15,520 bases of DNA from positions 1 to 15,520 of the forward strand of contig JBBRGA010000080.1 of the NCBI GenBank assembly GCA_038241115.1. Reading direction: 5' to 3'. Source of the DNA: JANYJJ01 sp038241115. Lineage in GTDB: Bacteria > Pseudomonadota > Gammaproteobacteria > Burkholderiales > Burkholderiaceae_C. Shown one piece after another: positions 6,719 through 13,108 of this stretch (position 1 is the first letter of the stretch; each line of letters begins with the position of its first letter). The notes below the pieces were generated by a model. That model had not been told where the DNA came from, made no database searches, and saw only the letters and a list, made by a program, of their open reading frames with translations. A program made the translations under genes and the position numbers.

Positions 6719-6796
6719 GCGGCAATGCGAGAGAGGCCGACGACCGATTTCTGTGTACCCACAGCATGAGGGCGTTGGCCTCTCTCGCATTGCCGC
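6719..6796. repeat. Perfect 20-bp inverted repeat with 38-bp spacer (long hairpin)
   Basis: Bases 6719-6738 (GCGGCAATGCGAGAGAGGCC) and 6777-6796 are exact reverse complements. Pairing continues inward with a G-T wobble and three more pairs, and the apex has its own small hairpin (CTGTG at 6751-6755 with CACAG at 6760-6764). The structure lies between the scpA stop and the SDR promoter. On the minus strand a T-rich stretch follows only about 10-20 bases after the stem, so it is not a classical terminator. No flanking target-site duplication is evident. It could be a REP- or MITE-like element, a processed RNA hairpin, or a transcription boundary. Confidence 0.75.
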
Positions 6797-6806
6797 CACT
6801 CAAACC

Positions 6807-6829
6807 GTGCAGGTCAGTTTGACGTGCAC
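6807..6829. repeat. Imperfect 23-base palindrome downstream of scpA
   Basis: GTGCA-G-GTCA-GTT-TGAC-G-TGCAC pairs at nine of ten positions around a three-base loop. It sits between the scpA stop and the long inverted repeat. A short word, CAAACCG, occurs three times nearby (6703-6709, 6801-6807, 6852-6858), with the longer ACTCAAACCG at 6798-6807 and 6849-6858. Its role is unknown; it may be part of the scpA 3' end. Confidence 0.45.
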
Positions 6830-6877
6830 CCGCCGCGACAAAAAATCAACTCAAACCGCAGGAAAGGGTAAAAAAAA

Positions 6878-7759
6878 TCAAGCCGGCGTGTAAGCCAAAC
6901 GCACATAAATCGGGGCAAACGCTTCGGCCTGCGTGACTTCCAGCAACAGTTCTCGCGCCAGCTCCAACATGGCGATGAAGGTGACCACCAACACGGCCGG
7001 GCCGCGGCTGGTGTCGAAGAGCTCCTCGAACTCGACGAACTTGCGGCCTTGCAGCGCTCGAAGCACCATGCTCATGTGTTCGCGCACGCTGAGTTGCTCG
7101 CGCGTGATGGTGTGGTGCTGGTTGAGCTTGGCGCGCTTCAAGATGTCTTGCCAGGCTTCGCGCAAATCGACCGCGCTGACGTCGGGGAAACGCGGCGTCA
7201 TTGATTGTTCGATCACCACCTGCGCGCGCAAAAAGTCGCGGCCCAAAACCGGCAGTGCGTCCAAGCGCGCGGCAGCCAGTTTCATTTGTTCGTATTCGAT
7301 CAAGCGGCGCACCAGCTCGGCTCGAGGGTCTTCTGCTTCCACGCCGTCGGCTGATTTTTTAGGCGGCAACAACATGCGCGATTTGATTTCTATCAGCATG
7401 GCCGCCATCAGCAAATATTCGCTGGCCAACTCCAGGTTGGTTTTGCGAATTTGCTCGACGTACGTGAGGTACTGGCGCGTCACGTCGGCCAGCGGGATGT
7501 CAAGAATGTTGAAGTTCTGCTTGCGTATCAGGTACAGCAGCAAGTCCAGCGGGCCTTCAAAAGCCTCTAAAAAAACTTCCAGCGCGTCGGGCGGGATGTA
7601 CAGGTCGCTCGGCATGGCGAACAGCGGTTCGCCGTACAGACGCGCCATCGCCACTCGGTCCACCACCTGTGGCTGGACGCTGCCGTCATCAGGTGTTGCT
7701 GCCAACCTCGCTGTCGCGGCCGATACGGTTTTTGCTGCGGCCGCTGCTGTGGATCTCAC
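6878..7759 (-). CDS. scpA: Segregation and condensation protein A
   Basis: ScpA is the kleisin subunit that bridges the SMC heads with ScpB in chromosome condensation and segregation. The N-terminal SMC-binding region has the hallmark F-E-G-P-L-D-L-L-L-Y-L-I followed by D-I-P-L-A-D-V-T-x-Q-Y. The helical region with A-S-E-Y-L-L-M-A-A-M-L-I-E-I-K-S-R-M-L-L-P is highly conserved, and a C-terminal winged-helix part follows. I chose the GTG at 7759 because it overlaps the DUF3460-like stop as GTGA (7756-7758). This gives 293 residues with an Ala-rich N-terminal extension of about 45 residues before the family core. An internal ATG nearer the core is possible. The frame upstream of 7759 lies over the preceding gene and is not ScpA-like. 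No smc or scpB gene is in the window. Confidence 0.93.
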   Translation of the reverse strand: MRSTAAAAAKTVSAATARLAATPDDGSVQPQVVDRVAMARLYGEPLFAMPSDLYIPPDALEVFLEAFEGPLDLLLYLIRKQNFNILDIPLADVTRQYLTYVEQIRKTNLELASEYLLMAAMLIEIKSRMLLPPKKSADGVEAEDPRAELVRRLIEYEQMKLAAARLDALPVLGRDFLRAQVVIEQSMTPRFPDVSAVDLREAWQDILKRAKLNQHHTITREQLSVREHMSMVLRALQGRKFVEFEELFDTSRGPAVLVVTFIAMLELARELLLEVTQAEAFAPIYVRLAYTPA

Positions 7760-7959
7760 TTGGCCTGAGTTTGATAAACGTATGCCTGTTGCGCAACGCG
7801 CGAAGTCGCGTCGTCGGCCTGCGCATCGCGGTCCACCCGCTTGTCCCACAGCAACGCGCGTCCGGCACGCTGCTCGCTTTCCAGGGTGGGCTTCTTGGCC
7901 TTCAGTTCCTCAATGAATGAGGTGACGTCGGACTTGTAGGGTTTCCAGAAGAAAGGCAT
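7756..7959 (-). CDS. DUF3460-like small protein
   Basis: The 67-residue, highly charged soluble protein (M-P-F-F-W-K-P-Y-K-S-D-V-T-S-F-I, then K-x-K-P-T-L-E-x-x-Q-R-x-G-R-A-L-L-W-D-K) matches the small betaproteobacterial family I know as DUF3460, which has no established function. It sits directly before scpA, and its stop overlaps the scpA GTG start, so the two are almost certainly co-translated. The ATG at 7959 has no good Shine-Dalgarno before it, although the N-terminal sequence fits the family start. The sequence TTTTAAAGAAT about 16-30 bases upstream is AT-rich and could serve as a -10 region, but this is weak. Confidence 0.85.
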   Translation of the reverse strand: MPFFWKPYKSDVTSFIEELKAKKPTLESEQRAGRALLWDKRVDRDAQADDATSRVAQQAYVYQTQAK

Positions 7960-8008
7960 GGTGCGCAGGTGAGGGGAAAATTCTTTAAAAGAAGGGCATT
8001 GCGCCGCG

Positions 8009-8027
8009 AAACTGCTCGTTGCAGTTT
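8009..8027 (-). terminator. Hairpin downstream of metG, possible weak terminator
   Basis: AAACTGC-N5-GCAGTTT is a perfect 7-bp stem with a five-base loop, about 20 bases beyond the metG stop on the minus strand. Only three T residues follow the GC part of the stem, so intrinsic termination would be weak. It may instead mark an mRNA 3' end. Confidence 0.35.
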
Positions 8028-8048
8028 ACTTGCGACGATTTTGTCGAT

Positions 8049-10091
8049 TCACCTCACCCGCAGACCCGCAGTGGCACCTGGCCAAGCTTCCAAAATGTAG
8101 AGGCCGGGATGGGTTTTTTCATCACTGTGCGAGGCCGCCAGCACCATGCCCTCGCTCACGCCGAATTTCATCTTGCGCGGTGCCAAGTTGGCCACCATGA
8201 CGGTGAACTTGCCCACAAGTTGCTCGGGCGTGTAAGCGGACTGAATGCCGCTGAACACATTGCGCGGCTTTTCCTCTCCCACGTCGAGCGTGAGCTGCAA
8301 CAGCTTGGTTGAGCCTTCGACGCGCGCGCAGGCCATGATCTTTGCTATGCGCAAGTCAACTTTGCCGAAGTCGTCAATCTTGATTTCAGCGGCCAGCGCT
8401 TCACCCCCAGGCGGAGGCACTTCGACCACTGCGGGCTCGAACAATGCATCCAGTTGCTTGGGGTCGATGCGCTGCATCAGGTGCTTGTACTCGCCGATGG
8501 TGTGCGCGCCCAAGGCTCGGGCTGCATCCGCAAACGTCAGCGGCGCTATTTTCAGGAAGGCCTCAACTTGCGCGGCCAGCGCCGGCAGCACCGGCTTCAG
8601 GTAAGTCGTCAACAAGCGGAAGGCTTCGATGCACACGGTGCAAACGTCAAGCAGTGCCGCATCGCGGCCTTCTTGCTTGGCCAATTCCCATGGTTTGTGG
8701 ATGTCAACGTATTCGTTCACGCGGTCGGCCAGCAGCATGACTTCGCGCAGCGCTTTGCCCAGTTCACGTTCTTCATACAACTCGGCAATCGCGTCGCGAT
8801 GTGCGCGCATGGCATCGAGCAACTCTCTGCCTTCCACGCCCACATCCGCCGACAACTTGCCTGCAAAGCGCTTGCTGATGAAACCCGCCGCGCGGCTGGC
8901 GATGTTGATGTATTTGCCAATCAAATCGCTGTTGACTCGCGCCACAAAATCATCGGGGTTGAGGTCGATGTCTTCCACATGCGAATTCAATTTGGCTGCA
9001 ATGTAGTAGCGCATCCACTCGGCGTTCAACCCAAGTTCGAGGTAGCGCAGGGGCGACAGGCCGGTGCCTCGGCTTTTGCTCATTTTTTCGCCGCTGAGCT
9101 GCAAGAAGCCGTGCACGAAAACATGGGTCGGGGTCTTGCGTCCGCTGAAATGCAGCATGGCCGGCCAGAACAGCGTGTGGAAGGTGACGATGTCTTTGCC
9201 GATGAAGTGCACCTGCTCCACTGCGGGGTCGGCCATGTAGGTGTCGAAGTCTTGGCCGCGCTTGCCCAGCAGGTTTTTCAGCGACGCCAAGTAACCCACT
9301 GGCGCGTCAAGCCACACATAAAAATACTTGCCCGGCGCGTCAGGAATCTCGATGCCGAAGTAAGGCGCATCGCGGCTGATGTCCCAGTCGTTCAGGCCGC
9401 CTTGGCCTTGGTCGTCCACCACGAACCATTCTTTGATTTTGTTGAGCACCTCGCTTTGAAGGCGGCCCGGGGTTTGTGTCCAGTTTTGCAAGAACTCAAC
9501 ACACCGGGCGTCGCTGAGCTTGAAAAAGTAGTGCTCGCTGTTCTTCAACACAGGCGGCGCACCCGACAAGGTGCTGAACGGGTTTTTCAAGTCGGTGGGT
9601 GAATAAACCGCGCCGCAGTTTTCGCAGTTGTCGCCGTACTGGTCTTTGGTGCCGCACTTGGGGCATTCGCCTTTGATGTAGCGATCGGGCAAAAACATTC
9701 CTTTGACCGGATCAAAAAACTGCTCGATCGTGCGCGTGGCGATCAGACCGTTGGCCTTGAGGGCGCGGTAGATGTCTTGCGCCAATTCATGGTTTTCCGC
9801 TGCGTCGGTGGAATGCCAATTGTCAAAAGCGATGTGAAAACCGTCGAGATATTGCTTGCGCCCGGCAGCAATGTCGGCCACAAAAGCCTGCGGCGTTTTG
9901 CCAGCCTTCTCGGCCGAAATCATGATGGGTGCGCCGTGTGCATCGTCGGCGCAAACAAAGTTCACATCAGACCCGACCATGCGTTGAAACCGCACCCAAA
10001 TGTCAGCCTGGATGTACTCCATCATGTGGCCGATGTGGAAGGGGCCATTGGCGTAGGGCAGGGCGGTGGTAACGAAAAGCTTGCGGGTCAT
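8049..10091 (-). CDS. metG: Methionyl-tRNA synthetase
   Basis: MetG charges tRNA-Met with methionine in the cytoplasm. The 680-residue length equals the dimeric enterobacterial type (about 677). The class I signatures are H19-I-G-H22 near the N-terminus and K336-M-S-K-S340. The zinc knuckle has four cysteines (C143, C146, C156, C159), as in the E. coli-type enzyme. The anticodon-binding helical domain follows, and residues from about 575 to the end form the C-terminal tRNA-binding domain (I-D-D-F-G-K-V-D-L-R-I-A-K-I). The ATG at 10091 starts directly with the family N-terminus, although no clear Shine-Dalgarno is visible. It diverges from apbC across a short gap, an arrangement also seen in E. 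coli. I see no defect. Confidence 0.98.
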   Translation of the reverse strand: MTRKLFVTTALPYANGPFHIGHMMEYIQADIWVRFQRMVGSDVNFVCADDAHGAPIMISAEKAGKTPQAFVADIAAGRKQYLDGFHIAFDNWHSTDAAENHELAQDIYRALKANGLIATRTIEQFFDPVKGMFLPDRYIKGECPKCGTKDQYGDNCENCGAVYSPTDLKNPFSTLSGAPPVLKNSEHYFFKLSDARCVEFLQNWTQTPGRLQSEVLNKIKEWFVVDDQGQGGLNDWDISRDAPYFGIEIPDAPGKYFYVWLDAPVGYLASLKNLLGKRGQDFDTYMADPAVEQVHFIGKDIVTFHTLFWPAMLHFSGRKTPTHVFVHGFLQLSGEKMSKSRGTGLSPLRYLELGLNAEWMRYYIAAKLNSHVEDIDLNPDDFVARVNSDLIGKYINIASRAAGFISKRFAGKLSADVGVEGRELLDAMRAHRDAIAELYEERELGKALREVMLLADRVNEYVDIHKPWELAKQEGRDAALLDVCTVCIEAFRLLTTYLKPVLPALAAQVEAFLKIAPLTFADAARALGAHTIGEYKHLMQRIDPKQLDALFEPAVVEVPPPGGEALAAEIKIDDFGKVDLRIAKIMACARVEGSTKLLQLTLDVGEEKPRNVFSGIQSAYTPEQLVGKFTVMVANLAPRKMKFGVSEGMVLAASHSDEKTHPGLYILEAWPGATAGLRVR

Positions 10092-10239
10092 GGTGATGGT
10101 TCGCGTAAGGAGTTCATTGCTTGCTTGCAGGAGCCCCCGAGTTTAGGCCGTGTCGAGCAGCGAACGGGTGTGTCCGCAGCAAGGAGACAGTCCCCTGCGA
10201 TAGACTGATTGGCCGTTCTGCGCACCCCGAAAAAACCAC
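10092..10239. promoter_or_regulatory. Divergent intergenic region between metG and apbC
   Basis: These 148 bases must hold the promoters of both genes. TAGACT at 10201-10206 could act as a -10 element for apbC, but no convincing -35 hexamer stands 17 bp upstream. I see no T-box, no tRNA-like structure and no clear operator. Neither gene start has a recognisable Shine-Dalgarno. Confidence 0.4.
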
Positions 10240-11343
10240 ATGTCCGCCACTGAAACTGCACTGCTCGACGCTCTGAAAACCGTCATTGATCCGAACACCG
10301 GCAAAGACTTTGTCAGCACCCGGCAACTCAAGAATTTGAGTTCGAACGGAAGTGATGTTTCGTTTGACGTGGCGTTCGACGTAGAGCTGGGATACCCGGC
10401 AAAAAGTCAGATGGCAGGACTTCGCAGCGCCTTGGTTGCGGCGGTGAAAACAGTGCCGGGCGTGAATAACGTCAGCGCCAATTTGACGGTGAAGATCACA
10501 GCGCACGCTGTTCAGCGCGGCGTGCAGTTACTTCCCAATGTCAAGAACATCGTGGCGGTGGCTTCAGGCAAGGGCGGCGTGGGCAAGAGCACCACGGCCG
10601 TGAATCTGGCGCTGGCGCTGGCAGCCGAAGGCGCCGCAGTGGGCATTTTGGACGCTGACATTTACGGACCCAGCCAGCCGATGATGATGGGCATCTCGGG
10701 TCAACCAGACAGCCCCGACGGCAAGAACATGGAGCCCATGAGAAACCACGGCGTCGAAGTGATGTCGATCGGTTTTTTAGTGGACTCTGACAACCCCATG
10801 ATCTGGCGCGGCCCCATGGCCACGCAGGCCTTGGAGCAGTTGCTGCGGCAAACCAATTGGGGCGACTTGGACTATCTGATCGTCGACATGCCCCCCGGCA
10901 CGGGTGATATCCAGCTGACCTTGTCACAGCGCGTGCCGCTGACCGGCGCCGTCATCGTCACCACGCCGCAAGACATTGCGCTGCTGGACGCCAAGCGCGG
11001 GTTGAAGATGTTTGAAAAAGTTGGCGTTCCGATTCTTGGCATCGTCGAGAACATGGCGGTGCATGTGTGTTCCAACTGCGGCCACATCGAGCATATTTTT
11101 GGTGCTGACGGCGGCAAGAAGATGGCGGCCGATTCGGGCGCTGATTACCTGGGCGCGCTGCCTTTGAGCATGGCGATACGGGTGCAAGCCGATTCGGGTC
11201 AACCCACCGTGGTGAGTGATCCAGGAGGCGAAATCGCGCAGTTGTACAAAGCGATGGCGCGCCAAGTGGCGGTGAAGATAGCGCAGCGTGCCAAGGATTT
11301 TTCGTCGAAATTTCCCAGCATCACGATTTCGAAAGAGACATGA
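10240..11343 (+). CDS. apbC: Mrp/ApbC-family Fe-S cluster carrier ATPase
   Basis: This is a 367-residue P-loop ATPase of the Mrp/ApbC/NBP35 family, which binds and transfers iron-sulfur clusters in the cytoplasm. Residues 1-85 form the DUF59/MIP18-like N-terminal domain (L-L-D-A-L-K-T-V-I-D-P). The deviant Walker A is G110-K-G-G-V-G-K-S-T118, followed by D138-A-D-I-Y-G-P-S-Q-P. The switch motif D216-M-P-P-G-T-G-D is present. The cluster-bridging C277-S-N-C280 is intact, which argues for full carrier function rather than a MinD-like role. The ATG at 10240 fits the family N-terminus although there is no Shine-Dalgarno. No obvious intrinsic terminator follows the stop. Confidence 0.96.
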   Translation: MSATETALLDALKTVIDPNTGKDFVSTRQLKNLSSNGSDVSFDVAFDVELGYPAKSQMAGLRSALVAAVKTVPGVNNVSANLTVKITAHAVQRGVQLLPNVKNIVAVASGKGGVGKSTTAVNLALALAAEGAAVGILDADIYGPSQPMMMGISGQPDSPDGKNMEPMRNHGVEVMSIGFLVDSDNPMIWRGPMATQALEQLLRQTNWGDLDYLIVDMPPGTGDIQLTLSQRVPLTGAVIVTTPQDIALLDAKRGLKMFEKVGVPILGIVENMAVHVCSNCGHIEHIFGADGGKKMAADSGADYLGALPLSMAIRVQADSGQPTVVSDPGGEIAQLYKAMARQVAVKIAQRAKDFSSKFPSITISKET

Positions 11344-11695
11344 TCTGAGTGATTGCTCCCTGCAACGGCAGTGAACGAACAGCACATGTACCCTCCCCGG
11401 CTGTGTGCGCGATCTGGTGGCGCTTCAGCAGCACCGAGGTTTCGGTTGCACTGCTGACGCTGGCGAGCGGCTACAAAGGCCTGGAAACCTTGCCGGTGCA
11501 TCAAACGCAAAAGCAAGCTGAAAGGCCGCCAAGCGCGTGCTTCAGCGCCGACGACCCAGGCCGCGCCGGACCCCATTGGAAAAATCCCCGAGTTCAAGTA
11601 CTGTGCTGTTCAAGTCCTCACCGCAGGCACGCCACGCGTCAGCGCGGGCTACGGCGGCGGTGCGATTTGACCTGTATTTGTTCAAAGGAATTTTG
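11344..11695. other. 352-bp region without a convincing gene
   Basis: No frame here combines a start, ribosome binding site and recognisable protein. Two stretches look weakly coding on the plus strand. One is around 11430-11500, reading V-A-L-L-T-L-A-S-G-Y-K-G-L-E-T-L-P. The other, in a different frame, ends at a TGA at 11668-11670 and reads P-I-G-K-I-P-E-F-K-Y-C-A-V-Q-V-L-T-A-G-T. Together they could be remnants of one frameshifted gene. GTTCAAGT occurs twice in close succession just after 11590. The promoter of the lipoprotein gene should lie here, but I cannot place it. AAGGA at 11685-11689 is that gene's ribosome binding site. Confidence 0.5.
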
Positions 11696-12142
11696 ATGTT
11701 GAAGTTTCAATCCATGGTGCGCGCGTTGACGGTGACATCGACGATGGCTGTGTTTGCTCTGCTGGCGGGCTGTGCCGCACCCACGAACCCCAATCAAGCG
11801 CCCGGCGCGGAGCAAGGTGTCTATTTTGTTGAGCCCGCCAACGGCGCCATCGTGACCAGTCCCTTCATGGTCAAGTTCGGGGTGAAGGGCATGCTGGTGA
11901 AACCCGCCGGCGATCAGGTGGCCAACGAGGGCCATCACCACTTGCTGATCAACCTGGACAGCAAGCCCAAGGGCGAAATCATTCCCGCCAACGACACCAA
12001 CATTCACTTTGGCAAAGGCCAGACCGAAACCATGGTCACACTGCCACCAGGCAACTACAAAATCACGATGCAGTTTGCCGACGGCTACCACTTGTCGTAC
12101 GGCAAGGGCATGAGCGCAACGATGATGGTTACGGTCAAGTAG
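11696..12142 (+). CDS. DUF4399-like lipoprotein
   Basis: The 148-residue protein starts with a lipoprotein signal peptide: K3 and R9, a hydrophobic core, and the lipobox L-L-A-G-C26. Alanine follows the lipid-modified cysteine, which suggests outer-membrane sorting by the +2 rule. The mature part begins V-Y-F-V-E-P-A-N-G-A-I-V-T-S-P-F and contains G-V-K-G-M and G-H-H-H-L-L-I-N, the hallmarks of the DUF4399 family, whose function is not established. The histidine cluster would suit metal binding, as inference only. The ATG at 11696 is chosen for its AAGGA ribosome binding site with a six-base spacer and for the complete signal peptide. Longer readings from 11537 add arginine-rich noise. A strong terminator follows, so this gene is probably monocistronic. 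Confidence 0.88.
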   Translation: MLKFQSMVRALTVTSTMAVFALLAGCAAPTNPNQAPGAEQGVYFVEPANGAIVTSPFMVKFGVKGMLVKPAGDQVANEGHHHLLINLDSKPKGEIIPANDTNIHFGKGQTETMVTLPPGNYKITMQFADGYHLSYGKGMSATMMVTVK

Positions 12143-12182
12143 GTCGCCTTTTTGGACGCTTAACTCTTCCGCACTCTCACCC

Positions 12183-12209
12183 AGGCCGCCATCTTCGCGG
12201 CCTTTTTTT
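12183..12209 (+). terminator. Rho-independent terminator after the lipoprotein gene
   Basis: AGGCCGC (12183-12189) pairs with GCGGCCT (12197-12203) around a seven-base loop and runs straight into seven T residues. It is the clearest intrinsic terminator in the window, 40 bases after the lipoprotein stop. It ends only 11 bases before the fdhD ATG. Confidence 0.88.
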
Positions 12210-12220
12210 GTGATTTTTTG

Positions 12221-13072
12221 ATGCCCATGGTGCAACTCCCCCACCTCAGCCAAGCCAGCGCACCCCTCACGCAAGACGTGAGCGTGCTCGACGAATTTGG
12301 CCTCAGCCGGCACATCCAAATTCCAGCCGAGCGCGCGTTGACCGTGTTTGTGGACAAGCGCGAACTGGTCACGCTGATGACTTTGGGCGCCTCGCCCGAG
12401 TTGCTGGTGTTGGGCTACTTGCGCAACCAGCGTCTGGTCGATGCCGTGGGCGATGTTGAAAGCGTGACCGTGGACTGGGACGTTTCGGCGGCAGCCGTCA
12501 AAACACGCTCAGGCATCGAGGCCTTTGATGCCAAAACCGCCAAGCGCGTGGTCACCACCGGCTGCGGCCAGGGCACTGTTTTTGGTGACCTGATGAGCGA
12601 CCTCGATCGCCTTCAGTTGCCACCTGCGTCCGAGCCCAGCGCGCGCCTGAGCCAAGCCACTTTGTACGGGTTGCTGAATGCGGTGCGTGTCCAGGAAAGC
12701 ACCTACAAATCGGCCGGTTCGGTGCATGGCTGCGCCTTGTTCCAGCAAGACCAACTGCTTACGTTTGTGGAAGACGTCGGCCGCCACAACGCGGTCGACA
12801 CCAACGCCGCCTGGATGTGGATGCAGGGCGGCCAAAAGATGCAGGGCGGAAACAAAATTTTCTACACCACCGGCCGATTGACCAGCGAGATGGTCATCAA
12901 AGCAGCGCAGATGGGTGTGCCCGTGATCGTGTCGCGCAGCGGCATCACCCAAATGGGTTTGCAGTTGGCCCGGCAACTCGGTCTGTGCTTGTTCGGCCGC
13001 GCCACCAACCGTCATTTCATTTGCTACAGCGGCTTTGAGCGCTTCGATTCGCAGCCTGAACCGGCGCGTTAA
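12221..13072 (+). CDS. fdhD: FdhD, formate dehydrogenase sulfurtransferase
   Basis: FdhD transfers sulfur from IscS to the molybdenum cofactor of formate dehydrogenase and is needed for its activity. The 283 residues include the family N-terminal E-R-A-L-T-V-F-V-D-K-R-E, the central T-G-C115-G-Q-G-T, S-V-H-G-C171-A, F-V-E-D-V-G-R-H-N-A-V-D-T (182-194) and the C-terminal T-G-R-L-T-S-E-M-V-I-K. In E. coli the loop has a CxxC pair; here only the first cysteine (C115) remains and the second position is glycine. The start could be ATG 12221 or 12227. No Shine-Dalgarno is visible in the T-rich sequence before it, which contains the preceding terminator. No formate dehydrogenase genes are in the window. 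The M20 hydrolase follows 36 bases after the stop. Confidence 0.93.
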   Translation: MPMVQLPHLSQASAPLTQDVSVLDEFGLSRHIQIPAERALTVFVDKRELVTLMTLGASPELLVLGYLRNQRLVDAVGDVESVTVDWDVSAAAVKTRSGIEAFDAKTAKRVVTTGCGQGTVFGDLMSDLDRLQLPPASEPSARLSQATLYGLLNAVRVQESTYKSAGSVHGCALFQQDQLLTFVEDVGRHNAVDTNAAWMWMQGGQKMQGGNKIFYTTGRLTSEMVIKAAQMGVPVIVSRSGITQMGLQLARQLGLCLFGRATNRHFICYSGFERFDSQPEPAR

Positions 13073-13108
13073 ATTCAGTTGAGCAGACCCAAACAAGGGG
13101 ATCAAACC

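Noticed and set aside
6585..6803. Upstream extension of the SDR reading frame
   Set aside because: The extension crosses the promoter, both palindromes and one arm of the inverted repeat, and adds about 73 residues without SDR character. The ATG at 6584 places the Rossmann motif correctly.
6933..7916. Long plus-strand open frame opposite scpA and the DUF3460-like gene
   Set aside because: It spans two real minus-strand genes and its product is Ser/Arg-rich without domains.
8454..9602. Long plus-strand open frame opposite metG
   Set aside because: It is antisense to well-conserved metG sequence. The product is rich in His, Arg and Gln without a recognisable motif, as expected for a shadow frame in GC-rich DNA.
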